DNA of 12,813 nucleotides from CALCKU01 sp964534845 (GTDB taxonomy: Bacteria > Pseudomonadota > Alphaproteobacteria > Caulobacterales > Maricaulaceae). The stretch covers positions 1-12,813 of the forward strand of contig CAZHPV010000068.1 of NCBI GenBank assembly GCA_964534845.1. Direction: 5' to 3'. Under the pieces are notes generated by a model, which was not told where the DNA came from, ran no database searches, and worked only from the letters and a program-made list of their open reading frames with translations. This document shows positions 5,568 through 12,813 of the stretch, piece after piece. Made by a program: the position numbers and the translations under genes. Positions within the stretch are counted from its first letter, which is position 1. Every line of letters begins with the position of its first letter.

Positions 5568-7211
5568 ATGTCCCTAGCTGACCCGATCCTGTCACGTTTA
5601 ATGACCAAAGGTGCGCCCTTTGAGGTCGTCGAAGATGGGGCCGTACGCATTTTTCAAAATGCACCCAAATCACTTGTAGAATTCTTTGAAACTGCGCGAG
5701 AATTTGGCTCTCTTGAGTTCATAAAACAAGGGGGTGAACGTTTAAGCTATGACGCGTTTTTTCAAAAGGCTGACAACCTCGCATGTTACTTGCGTGAAAC
5801 TGTTCAAATAACCAAAGGTCAATCCGTGGCCATTTGCATGAAAAATTCCGCCGAATGGATGATAGCGTTTGTCGCAATTATCAGTCTAGGCGGCGTGGCT
5901 GTTTTGATAAATAGCCGGGCAAGTGGTGCGGCCATGTTGCAGGCTTTGATCGACTCGGACACAGTTTTGGTTATTGCCGATAGTGCTCGCATAGAGCGCC
6001 TTGCTATGGCAGGCGCGGACGTTCCGGTATTTGATATGACGGGCATAAGAGATTTGCCAAATGCAGTTTTTAAGGCTGTTGAGTTAGAGCCGCAAGACCG
6101 AGCTATGATGCTGTTTACATCTGGCACGACAGGTGTTGCAAAGGCGGCGATTATTTCACACCGTGCCTTGGTGACTGGGGTTATGAATACGCAACTGGCT
6201 ATGGCGGCTGTGTTTACGAAAATGGCGCAGGCTTACGGTATAGATGTCCAGACGCTGAAATCGCAAATGCCGCAATCCTGCTCCCTGCTAGTTTTCCCTC
6301 TATTTCATATTAGCGGGTGTAGCGCTATTTTTCTGACCACATTATCAAGCGGGGGGCGGTTAGTCTTGATGGAAAGGTGGGACGCTGGCACAGCATTAGA
6401 GTTAATCGAGACAGAAAAAGTCAGTAGTATTGGCGGCGTGCCAGCCATGTATTGGGATATGTTGCATGATGAGAGCTTTCCTGATCGTGATTTATCCTCT
6501 CTCATGTCAATCTCATGTGGCGGGCAAGCCTTTCCGCAAAACCTGATTAATGAGATTAGAGATAAATTTCCTCGCGCCTTTATTGGGGCGGGTTATGGGA
6601 TGACGGAAAATACGGGGGCCGTTTCGCAAGCCAATGGCGAAGCTTTCTTGGCAAAGACGGACGCTTCGGGGCAAATCCTCCCAATGGTGGATGTGCAAAT
6701 CACGTCTTCTGAGGGCAAAGCGCTCCCCGTCGGCCAGACTGGAGAAATATGGATAAAGGGCGCGACGTTAATGGACGGCTATTACGGGCGCGAAGCGGAT
6801 ACGCGCGCAGCTTTTAATGGGGCTTGGTATAAGACCGGAGATATTGGTAGGATAGACAATGAGGGCTATATCTATATTGTTGACCGGAAAACCGATATGG
6901 TGATCTCGGGCGGCGAGAATATTTACTGCGCCGAGATAGAGCAGGTTTTGTCCCGGCATGAAGATATCCAGCAGGTTGTGAGTTTCGGCGTAGAGGACGA
7001 TCGTCTTGGGGAGCGTCTTGTTGTGTGCGTGCATGCCCACTCGAAGACGCTGACAAAACAAGATATAAATGATTTTGCTAAACAGCATCTGGCAGACTAC
7101 AAACAGCCAAGTGATGTTATTATTGCGTCTCAACCCTTTGAAATTAATGCAATGGGTAAGATCGAAAAACACAAGATAAGAGATATCTATCTCAAAGGGT
7201 TGAAGACATAA
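5568..7211 (+). CDS. Acyl-CoA ligase (class I adenylate-forming, AMP-binding)
   Basis: 547 residues from ATG 5568. An in-frame TTG at 5553 is possible but unsupported, and the ribosome binding site is weak either way. Adenylate-forming motifs appear in order: the phosphate loop TSGTTG (184-189), GYGMTE (342-347), YKTGD (421-425), DRKTD followed by MVISGGENIY (from 439), and the C-terminal catalytic lysine Lys531 in MGKIEK. The enzyme should activate a carboxylic acid with ATP to an acyl-AMP and then the CoA thioester in the cytoplasm. It is the first gene of the plus-strand operon, so CoA activation is probably the entry step of the pathway. A long stretch between TSGTTG and the FPLFH motif is seen in ligases for bulky acids. 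Its stop overlaps the next start (TAATG), indicating translational coupling. The substrate cannot be read from the sequence. Confidence 0.93.
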   Translation: MSLADPILSRLMTKGAPFEVVEDGAVRIFQNAPKSLVEFFETAREFGSLEFIKQGGERLSYDAFFQKADNLACYLRETVQITKGQSVAICMKNSAEWMIAFVAIISLGGVAVLINSRASGAAMLQALIDSDTVLVIADSARIERLAMAGADVPVFDMTGIRDLPNAVFKAVELEPQDRAMMLFTSGTTGVAKAAIISHRALVTGVMNTQLAMAAVFTKMAQAYGIDVQTLKSQMPQSCSLLVFPLFHISGCSAIFLTTLSSGGRLVLMERWDAGTALELIETEKVSSIGGVPAMYWDMLHDESFPDRDLSSLMSISCGGQAFPQNLINEIRDKFPRAFIGAGYGMTENTGAVSQANGEAFLAKTDASGQILPMVDVQITSSEGKALPVGQTGEIWIKGATLMDGYYGREADTRAAFNGAWYKTGDIGRIDNEGYIYIVDRKTDMVISGGENIYCAEIEQVLSRHEDIQQVVSFGVEDDRLGERLVVCVHAHSKTLTKQDINDFAKQHLADYKQPSDVIIASQPFEINAMGKIEKHKIRDIYLKGLKT

Positions 7212-8089
7212 TGGGCTATCCTAAGACCATAAAAATAATAGATACGATGTTGGGCATTCCCACCCATGCAGATCGGTCGGATTGGTATGAGAGCTTTAGG
7301 CCATTGCTAAACGATCAGCAAAGCCGTGATATGTTCAAAATGCCTGCGCAATATATGTTCAAAGATATTCCTAAGGCGAGTGCTGGTGTCTCCGACTTTG
7401 TGGAATGGACAATAGAGCAAATGGACCGCTTTAACATTGAACGCGCTATGGTCGGCTTTAATGAGGATGCCACTTCGGTTAAGGCCAAAGAAAAATATCC
7501 TGACCGCTTTTTCTTTGATGTACCGTGCAATCCTAATTTGGGTATGGATGAAGTCCGGCGGGTAAAGCGTTTGCACGCTGATTTTGGTATTCGGTCTGTC
7601 TCGGTTTTTCCAGCCGGAACGTGCCCGCAAGTGGCCATAAATGATGCACGTATGTATCCGCTTTATGCAACATGTTGTGAACTGGATATTCCAGTCGTTC
7701 TCAATGTGGGTGTGCCAGGGCCGCGCATACCGATGGAAACGCAAAAAGTAGAGCATTTGGATAGCATATGTTGGTTTTTCCCCGACCTAAAAGTCGTTAT
7801 GCGTCACGGGGCTGAGCCTTGGGAAGATTTAGCCGTCAAGCTCATGATAAAATACCCGAATTTATATTATTCAACATCGGCTTTTGCGCCTAAACATTAC
7901 TCTAAGGCGATAATTGATTATGCCAATACGCGCGGGGCCGACAAAATTATTTATGCAGGATATTTCCCCATGGGTTTGTCTTTGGACCGGATTTTCAAAG
8001 ATATGGAAAATGTGAATTTTAAAGAGGATGTCTGGCCAAAATTTTTACGTGAAAATGCGCTAAAAGTTTTTAATTTGGAGAAATCGTAA
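7211..8089 (+). CDS. Amidohydrolase-2 family protein lacking most metal ligands
   Basis: 292 residues, Amidohydro_2-type TIM barrel (the family of ACMSD-type decarboxylases and 2-pyrone hydrolases). The first strand IIDTMLG (9-15) should carry D-x-H-x-H, but Met13 and Gly15 replace the two histidines. The later barrel histidine is present (His199 in VVMRHGAEPW). The final strand, normally FGSDYP with a metal-binding Asp, reads YAGYFP with Tyr251 at the Asp position. Three of the four usual ligands are therefore missing, although the fold, the ADKIIYAGYFPMG segment and the AL-x-V-F C-terminus look intact. It could be a metal-independent decarboxylase, hydrolase or hydratase, or a non-catalytic partner. 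It is coupled by TAATG overlaps to both the ligase and the Rieske oxygenase, which argues for a role in the same route. Confidence 0.85.
   Translation: MGYPKTIKIIDTMLGIPTHADRSDWYESFRPLLNDQQSRDMFKMPAQYMFKDIPKASAGVSDFVEWTIEQMDRFNIERAMVGFNEDATSVKAKEKYPDRFFFDVPCNPNLGMDEVRRVKRLHADFGIRSVSVFPAGTCPQVAINDARMYPLYATCCELDIPVVLNVGVPGPRIPMETQKVEHLDSICWFFPDLKVVMRHGAEPWEDLAVKLMIKYPNLYYSTSAFAPKHYSKAIIDYANTRGADKIIYAGYFPMGLSLDRIFKDMENVNFKEDVWPKFLRENALKVFNLEKS
8077..8080 (+). promoter_or_regulatory. Ribosome binding site of the Rieske oxygenase gene
   Basis: GGAG sits 8 nt before ATG 8089, inside the 3' end of the amidohydrolase gene. Confidence 0.6.
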
Positions 8090-9192
8090 TGGCGGATGAT
8101 TCAGTCGCTGTTTGGCAGCAATTAGCGGGGCTAAAAGGCCAAGATCTGATAGATTGGCGCATGGCTAATGTGCAGGAGCAGTCAAGTCTGGAAAGCCGCA
8201 ATCTGGATGCGCTTCCTTTGCCCTTTGGATGGTTCATGATGGCCTATTCCGATGAGCTCTCTATCGGAGAGGTTAAGCCTGTCCACTATTTCGGCCAAGA
8301 GCTGGTTTTATGGCGCGGCGAGGATGGTAAAGCCCGTATGATTGATGCTTATTGTAAGCATTTAGGGGCGCACCTTGGATATGGTGGTCGAGTAAAGGGC
8401 AATGCGCTGGAGTGTCCTTTTCATGCTTGGGAATATAATGAGAAAGGGGCCGTGACCCATGTGCCCTATGCCAAGAAAATCCCACCTTCGGCCGCTCGTC
8501 CGTGTGAACGTCAATGGCAAGTTGCCGAAGTTAATCAACAAATTTTGGTCTGGTATCATCCGTTTAACGAAGCGCCTCGGTGGGAGCCCGAGAGCTTTGA
8601 CGAGGTCGGAGATAAAGACTGGACGGCTTATGACAAATATGAGTGGATTGTGAATGGCCCTGTGCAAAATATGGCCGAGAACGGTGTTGATGCGGCGCAT
8701 TTTAAATATATTCACGGCGTGGCCAATCAACCTGACTACGAATTTGAATTTGATGGTCATAAACGGACGGCCAGTGTTGACGCTAAAATGCCAACGCCCA
8801 AGGGTATTGTAGACGGTACTATTGCTTACGGTACTATCGGGCCAGGTCAAAGCTGGACCAAATTTTCCGGTATATCAGAAACTTTAATGATTGCGGGTAT
8901 TACACCCATTGACCAAGGCCGAACGCATATCCGTTTTGCGTTTACCCAACCGCGGTCTGAAGCTGAGGGAGCAACAGCCAACCTCGCCAAGGCCATGAAA
9001 CGGGAGATATGCCGTCAGCTTGATCAGGATAAAGTTGTTTGGGATCGACAGAGATATATGGTCAAGCCGAGTATTTGTGATGGGGACGGGCCTATTTTGC
9101 CATTCCGGAAATTCTTTGCGCAATTCTATGCAGAATGGGGTGAAGATAAAAAGACCGTAACTAAATTAAAAACCAAGAAAAAAGCAGGTTAA
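8089..9192 (+). CDS. Rieske non-haem iron oxygenase, oxygenase component (KshA-like)
   Basis: 367 residues. The Rieske [2Fe-2S] ligands are Cys89, His91, Cys109 and His112 (C-x-H-x17-C-x2-H). The mononuclear iron site is in N194-x2-EN-x2-D201-x2-H204-x4-H209, with Asp201 the likely electron-bridging residue. Asp314, just before VVW, is the likely third iron ligand. The C-terminal GPILPFR-x-F-x-x-QFY pattern is like that of 3-ketosteroid 9alpha-hydroxylase (KshA) and related single-component oxygenases, not of the alpha-beta dioxygenases, and no beta-subunit gene follows. The enzyme should hydroxylate a cyclic substrate with O2. A partner ferredoxin reductase is needed but absent from the window. 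Its place between CoA-ester enzymes suggests it may work on a CoA-linked or free ring acid. Calling it KshA would go beyond the evidence. Confidence 0.9.
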   Translation: MADDSVAVWQQLAGLKGQDLIDWRMANVQEQSSLESRNLDALPLPFGWFMMAYSDELSIGEVKPVHYFGQELVLWRGEDGKARMIDAYCKHLGAHLGYGGRVKGNALECPFHAWEYNEKGAVTHVPYAKKIPPSAARPCERQWQVAEVNQQILVWYHPFNEAPRWEPESFDEVGDKDWTAYDKYEWIVNGPVQNMAENGVDAAHFKYIHGVANQPDYEFEFDGHKRTASVDAKMPTPKGIVDGTIAYGTIGPGQSWTKFSGISETLMIAGITPIDQGRTHIRFAFTQPRSEAEGATANLAKAMKREICRQLDQDKVVWDRQRYMVKPSICDGDGPILPFRKFFAQFYAEWGEDKKTVTKLKTKKKAG

Positions 9193-9204
9193 GTAGAACC
9201 GGTA

Positions 9205-9972
9205 ATGGAACAAATCACGGTCATAAAAGTGGGGGCAGTCACCCATATTCTGCTGAACCGGCCACAGGCAATGAACGCTTTGACCGCGTCCATGCACCAT
9301 CATTTGCATGAAATATTTGACGCATTTTCTCAGGATGTCGACCAAAGGATTGCTGTCATTAAAGGAGCAGGTGATAAGGCTTTTTGTGCCGGAAGTGATC
9401 TTATTGAGGGGCTTAGCGCAAGCTATCCTGCGAGCGGATATGCAGGCCTTGCCCAGCGCAAAAATCTGTCAAAGCCTGTAATAGCCGCGGTAAACGGTTT
9501 TGCCTTGGGGGGCGGGTTTGAATTGGCCTTGGCGTGTGACCTCATAATTGCGTCGGAAAGTGCTAGTTTTGGCCTGCCGGAACCGCTTGTCGGAGCCGTT
9601 GCCTTGGGGGGGGGCTTACACAGACTGCCCCGTCAAATTGGGTTGAAACCGGCCATGGATATGATTTTAACGTCGCGTAGAGTATCGGCGCAGGAGGGGC
9701 AAAGTTTGGGATTTGTCAATAAGGTCGTGCCAGCGCAATCCTTGGACGCCTGTGTGGAAGAGTATTGCGGCATGATCTTAAAGGGTGCGCCTTTGGCAAT
9801 TGAAGCCTCTAAAATGACAGTCACGCGCGGTTTGGGAGAAGCCTCGACTGACGCGGCTTTATCAAAGCAAGCGGAATATCCAGAGTTTAAAACTTGGCGT
9901 AATAGCCGTGATTTTAAAGAGGGACTTTCCGCGTTTTCTGAAAAGCGGGAACCTGTTTGGTCGGGGCGTTAG
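9205..9972 (+). CDS. Enoyl-CoA hydratase/isomerase (crotonase)
   Basis: 255 residues, a full-length crotonase. It has LLNRPQAMNAL near the N-terminus, the oxyanion loop FCAGSDL, NGFALGGGFELALACD with Glu106, and FGLPEPLVG with Glu126. These glutamates are 20 residues apart and match the two catalytic glutamates of mitochondrial enoyl-CoA hydratase, so hydration of a 2-enoyl-CoA is plausible. The C-terminal part ends with the usual S-x-DF-x-EGL-x-AF pattern. The start is 12 bp after the Rieske stop with only a weak ribosome binding site. Unlike the other crotonase at 110-1102 it has the standard domain order. It may act on the CoA ester made by the operon's ligase. Ring or side-chain cleavage by a retro-aldol or hydrolytic variant is also possible in this family. 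Confidence 0.92.
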   Translation: MEQITVIKVGAVTHILLNRPQAMNALTASMHHHLHEIFDAFSQDVDQRIAVIKGAGDKAFCAGSDLIEGLSASYPASGYAGLAQRKNLSKPVIAAVNGFALGGGFELALACDLIIASESASFGLPEPLVGAVALGGGLHRLPRQIGLKPAMDMILTSRRVSAQEGQSLGFVNKVVPAQSLDACVEEYCGMILKGAPLAIEASKMTVTRGLGEASTDAALSKQAEYPEFKTWRNSRDFKEGLSAFSEKREPVWSGR

Positions 9973-10014
9973 TGTACAATAGAAATAAGATTATCAGATA
10001 AACGAATGACTATA

Positions 10015-10020
10015 GGGGAG
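10015..10020 (+). promoter_or_regulatory. Ribosome binding site of the DUF3604 gene
   Basis: GGGGAG lies 6 nt before ATG 10027 and favours that start over ATG 10006 and ATG 10021. Confidence 0.65.
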
Positions 10021-10026
10021 ATGAGG

Positions 10027-11934
10027 ATGAGAAAAACAACTATGCTAATGTGCGGTGTCGCTATTATTGCCGGTTGTAAGGCCAAGACGCCAACGGTTGA
10101 CAATAGGCAAGACGTAAAACCTAAACTGTCTGCCGAAGCGATTGAAAGAAACCCAAATAAGAATGCCTATTTTGGCGATCTTCATGTGCATACTAAAAAC
10201 TCATTTGATGCCTCTATTGTAGGGACAAAGACGACTGCTGATGATGCCTACCGTTTTGCTCAAGGTGAGGCGATTGATAATGGAGCGGGGCAAACCATTC
10301 AACTCTCTGGTCCGCCTCTGGATTTTTATGGCGTAACCGATCACGGCGAATATATGGGTATTGTTGCTGCAATGCGCGATCGCTCGTCCCATATTTCAAA
10401 GACGAAAACCGCAAAGTCCATTTTTGGACTTTTGGGTGGGTCCCGCCAAAACCGCATGGAGGCCTTTATTGAAATTGGCACAACCATTGTGACGGGTGAG
10501 CCTATTGAAGATATTTACGACCGGGATTTTATCGACAGTGCATGGGCTGAAAATGTAGCTGCCGCTGAAAAACACAATAGGCCCGGAGAGTTCACGACAT
10601 TTCCGGCTTACGAATTTACCTCCATGCGCGTAATTGGCGATATTACGGCGAATTTAGGAGCAACAAACTTACACCGGAATGTTGTCTTTAAAGACAAAGC
10701 CCCTACGCGTTTATTTACAACGCTCGATTCTCCCAATCCAGAAGAGTTATGGGAGTGGATGAATAGTCTACGGGCCGAGGGTGTCGAAGTCATGTCTATT
10801 CCGCATAATTCCAATGGTTCTAATGGGGGAATGTTTGCGCTTGCGACAGATAATGGCTCGCCTCTTAGCGAGGCTTACGCCCAAAACCGCATTAAAAATG
10901 AACCCATTGTCGAAATTACTCAGGTCAAAGGTACATCGGAAACCCATCCTACTTTGTCGCCAGAAGATGAATGGGCCGACCATGAGCTTTATGAAATTCT
11001 GATTGGTATGCCGGTGGAAGCAAAAAAAGTACCCGGAAGCTTTGTTCGGCAGTCTTTGGCGCGGGGCATTAAACTAGAAGATACACTCGGCGCTAATCCG
11101 TATAAATTCGGGTTTATTGGTTCTACAGATGCGCATGTGAGCGCCTCTTCCTTATCGGAAAAAGATTTTTTCGGTAAGTTTTCAAATGATCTCGATATTG
11201 AATCACGGGGCTCTATTCCGCCAAATGGTCAAAAAGACTGGACGGATGCAAAGCGTGACGAGACAGATATAATTATCCAGTCTTCGCAATATGGCGCCTC
11301 GGGTTTGGCAGGTGTCTGGGCCGAAGCCAATACACGGGACGATATATTTGCCTCTATGAAGGCCAAGGAAACCTTCGCGACATCGGGGCCGCGCATAAAG
11401 GTTAGGATGTTTGCGGGAGATTATGAACCCGGCGTGTTAGAGGCAACAAACATGCTTGATATCGCCTATAAAAATGGAACGCCAATGGGAACGGATATTG
11501 CAAGCTCAAAATCACCTGATTTTATACTTTGGGCTTTAAAAGACCCGCAGGGCATTCCGCTACAGCGCTTACAAATTATAAAAACATGGTCAGAAGCAGG
11601 TCAGTATAAGGAAGCAATTTATGATGTGGCTTGTGCCAAGGGGGCGACCCCTGACTCTACCATCCATCGCTGTCCTGATAATGGCGCGCGCGTGGATTTG
11701 TCTACTTGCGAGACGAATGACGAGACCGGCGGTGCCGAGCTTAAAGCCCTTTGGCAAGACCCGGACTTTAAAGCGGGGCAGACGGTAGCCTATTATTTGC
11801 GCGTCATTGAAAATCCGAAATGTCGGTGGTCAAGTTGGGATGCCGTAAAAAATGGGACGCCGCCCAGTCCGGAAATGAAGGCTTTAGTTCAAGACCGGGC
11901 TTGGGGATCACCGATTTGGGTTAAGGGGCAGTAA
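10027..11934 (+). CDS. DUF3604 lipoprotein, PHP-like metal-dependent hydrolase
   Basis: 635 residues from ATG 10027. The N-terminus is a lipoprotein signal: Arg2-Lys3, a short hydrophobic run and lipobox I-A-G-Cys17, so the mature protein should be anchored in the periplasm. A PHP-like metal site is spread over the chain: His53-x-His55 in GDLHVHT, Asp105-His106 in GVTDHGEY, His260 in SIPHNSNGSNG, and Asp368-x-His370 in GSTDAHVSA. These are the marks of the DUF3604 family, whose substrate is not established to my knowledge. The C-terminal third (about 460-635) looks like a beta-rich module with a CRWSSWDA segment and several cysteines that may form disulfides. The gene follows the crotonase on the same strand after a 54-bp gap. 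It may belong to the operon and process the substrate outside the cytoplasm, for example by hydrolysing an ester or phosphoester (inference). Confidence 0.9.
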   Translation: MRKTTMLMCGVAIIAGCKAKTPTVDNRQDVKPKLSAEAIERNPNKNAYFGDLHVHTKNSFDASIVGTKTTADDAYRFAQGEAIDNGAGQTIQLSGPPLDFYGVTDHGEYMGIVAAMRDRSSHISKTKTAKSIFGLLGGSRQNRMEAFIEIGTTIVTGEPIEDIYDRDFIDSAWAENVAAAEKHNRPGEFTTFPAYEFTSMRVIGDITANLGATNLHRNVVFKDKAPTRLFTTLDSPNPEELWEWMNSLRAEGVEVMSIPHNSNGSNGGMFALATDNGSPLSEAYAQNRIKNEPIVEITQVKGTSETHPTLSPEDEWADHELYEILIGMPVEAKKVPGSFVRQSLARGIKLEDTLGANPYKFGFIGSTDAHVSASSLSEKDFFGKFSNDLDIESRGSIPPNGQKDWTDAKRDETDIIIQSSQYGASGLAGVWAEANTRDDIFASMKAKETFATSGPRIKVRMFAGDYEPGVLEATNMLDIAYKNGTPMGTDIASSKSPDFILWALKDPQGIPLQRLQIIKTWSEAGQYKEAIYDVACAKGATPDSTIHRCPDNGARVDLSTCETNDETGGAELKALWQDPDFKAGQTVAYYLRVIENPKCRWSSWDAVKNGTPPSPEMKALVQDRAWGSPIWVKGQ

Positions 11935-12003
11935 GTCGCATTTTGAAGGCTTGCATGTCGTCTTAAATTCTCTAAGCTTTACCCGCACCTTAGGTTGAGG
12001 ACT

Positions 12004-12468
12004 ATGACGGATACACATTTCGAATTCACTGATTTAGACAGGAAAATCATAGAGCTGTTGAAAACTGACGGTCGCATGAGCAATCAAAAAATTGCAGAGC
12101 TTCTAAATGTGAAGCCATCTTTGGTTTCGACTCGTATTCGGCGAATGGAAACCGCCAATGCGATGCGGGTCGTCGCTGTGTCGGATTTCTCGGCCTTCGA
12201 GCATAATGTGCTTTTACCAATCGGGATTGATGTCAAAGGTCGGCGCGCCAATGATGTCGCGCATGATTTGGCGCAATTAAGTGAGGTGGCGAGCGTACAA
12301 TTAGTGAGCGGTAAACACGATATTGAAATTCTTGTGACGCTCTCAAATATGCAAAAAATGTCTGATTTACTTCTCAATAAACTGTCCCAGATTGCAGGAG
12401 TAAGAAGTCTCGACCCCAGCTTTGCCGTCGATATTATAAAATATGATTTCGATGTGGCCCCGATCTAG
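12004..12468 (+). CDS. Lrp/AsnC family transcriptional regulator
   Basis: 154 residues from ATG 12004; GAGG just upstream supports it and the TTG at 11995 is less likely. The N-terminal winged helix-turn-helix is at about 10-55 (DLDRKIIELL, MSNQKIAELLNV, VSTRIRRME). A RAM ligand-sensing domain follows (about 70-150), with the typical G-K-H-D-I-E-I-L strand. Such proteins form dimers to octamers and sense small molecules, often amino acids but also other acids. It lies 69 bp after the DUF3604 gene and 9 bp before a second regulator of the same family. It is a candidate regulator of this cluster, though no binding site can be assigned to it. Confidence 0.92.
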   Translation: MTDTHFEFTDLDRKIIELLKTDGRMSNQKIAELLNVKPSLVSTRIRRMETANAMRVVAVSDFSAFEHNVLLPIGIDVKGRRANDVAHDLAQLSEVASVQLVSGKHDIEILVTLSNMQKMSDLLLNKLSQIAGVRSLDPSFAVDIIKYDFDVAPI

Positions 12469-12477
12469 AGTTGCCTT

Positions 12478-12813
12478 ATGAGTAAAGCAAAAATTGATGA
12501 ATTAGACCGCAAAATAATTGACTTGCTTTCCGAGGATGCACGTTTGTCAAATCGGAAAATTGCCGCTGAATTGGGCTTTACCGAAGGTACGATACGCTCG
12601 CGTGTTAAACGCCTTGAAGATGAAAATTTCATCCGGTTTACAGCCGTTACAAATATGTCGCATTATGAAAGCCCGCAGCTTGCCTATATCGGGATTCATG
12701 CAGAACAAAGCATGATCCGTAATGTCGCCGATCAGATTGCAGCTATGGACGAAATTAATGCTGTTATTATTTTATTGGGACGGTTTGATATTTTGGCGAT
12801 TGGCTTATTTGAA
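12478..12813 (+). CDS. Lrp/AsnC family transcriptional regulator, 3' end outside window
   Basis: ATG at 12478 opens a frame that runs to the window edge (112 codons, no stop). The product starts with IDELDRKIIDLL, then LSNRKIAAELGF and TIRSRVKRLEDE, a clear Lrp/AsnC helix-turn-helix. The start of a RAM domain follows, ending at LLGRFDILAIGLFE. AGAG about 7 nt upstream is a fair ribosome binding site. It is a divergent paralogue of the preceding gene, not a recent copy: the helix-turn-helix regions share the family framework but differ at many positions, including the recognition helix. The 9-bp gap suggests co-expression and possible hetero-oligomers. About 30-45 residues are probably missing. 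Confidence 0.9.
   Translation, partial: MSKAKIDELDRKIIDLLSEDARLSNRKIAAELGFTEGTIRSRVKRLEDENFIRFTAVTNMSHYESPQLAYIGIHAEQSMIRNVADQIAAMDEINAVIILLGRFDILAIGLFE

Noticed and set aside
8362..8850. 162-codon minus-strand frame opposite the Rieske gene
   Set aside because: Lies entirely within a gene with complete Rieske and iron-site motifs; no supporting start signal.
9991..10001. 11-base palindrome TTATCAGATAA just before the DUF3604 gene
   Set aside because: Short, A/T-rich and single-copy; it does not match the TGCGTA element and has no terminator-like U-tract.
11972..11993. CTAAG...CTTAG inverted repeat before the first Lrp/AsnC gene
   Set aside because: Only a 5-bp stem with a 12-base loop and no T-run, so not credible as a terminator or operator.
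1..12813. Search for tRNA, rRNA, CRISPR, insertion sequences or phage genes
   Set aside because: No direct-repeat array, transposase or integrase motifs, or RNA gene signatures were seen; the window is almost fully explained by metabolic and regulatory genes.

Overview
The window looks like a catabolic gene cluster from an alphaproteobacterium. The evidence is moderate GC by eye, dense head-to-tail genes with TAATG overlaps, a spinster-type MFS carrier, paired Lrp/AsnC regulators and a DUF3604 lipoprotein. A marine or sphingomonad/hyphomonad-like host fits best, but this is an inference and the genus cannot be named. I see no rRNA, tRNA, transposase, CRISPR array or prophage gene.

Layout. 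(i) Positions 1-126 hold the last 41 codons of a plus-strand gene, probably an amidohydrolase, whose end overlaps the end of the next gene. (ii) Positions 110-2346 are a minus-strand pair: an old-yellow-enzyme flavin oxidoreductase followed by an unusual crotonase-fold protein. (iii) A divergent promoter region (about 2347-2523) separates this pair from a plus-strand MFS transporter (2524-3834). (iv) Positions 3831-5426 are a minus-strand pair of short-chain dehydrogenases. (v) A second divergent promoter region (5427-5567) leads into a tight plus-strand operon: acyl-CoA ligase, amidohydrolase-2 family protein, Rieske oxygenase and enoyl-CoA hydratase (5568-9972). (vi) On the same strand and closely spaced follow a DUF3604 lipoprotein (10027-11934) and two consecutive Lrp/AsnC-type regulators, the second cut by the window edge.

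How it may work (inference). The MFS carrier imports a hydrophobic, probably cyclic carboxylic acid. The ligase makes its CoA thioester. The KshA-like Rieske enzyme hydroxylates a ring with electrons from a reductase encoded elsewhere. The OYE-type reductase and two SDRs adjust C=C and C-OH/C=O groups, and the crotonases hydrate or cleave the CoA ester. The enzyme set resembles steroid, terpenoid or aromatic-acid degradation, but no hallmark gene (for example kstD, hsaC or a thiolase) fixes the substrate.

The strongest new signal is regulatory. Both divergent intergenic regions carry the same element, TGCGTA-N18-TACGCA, with identical 18-bp spacing, plus further half-sites next to a TATAAT box. 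This suggests that one unidentified regulator controls all four transcription units. Other oddities are a crotonase whose C-terminal helices seem to lie at its N-terminus, and an amidohydrolase-2 protein lacking most metal ligands.
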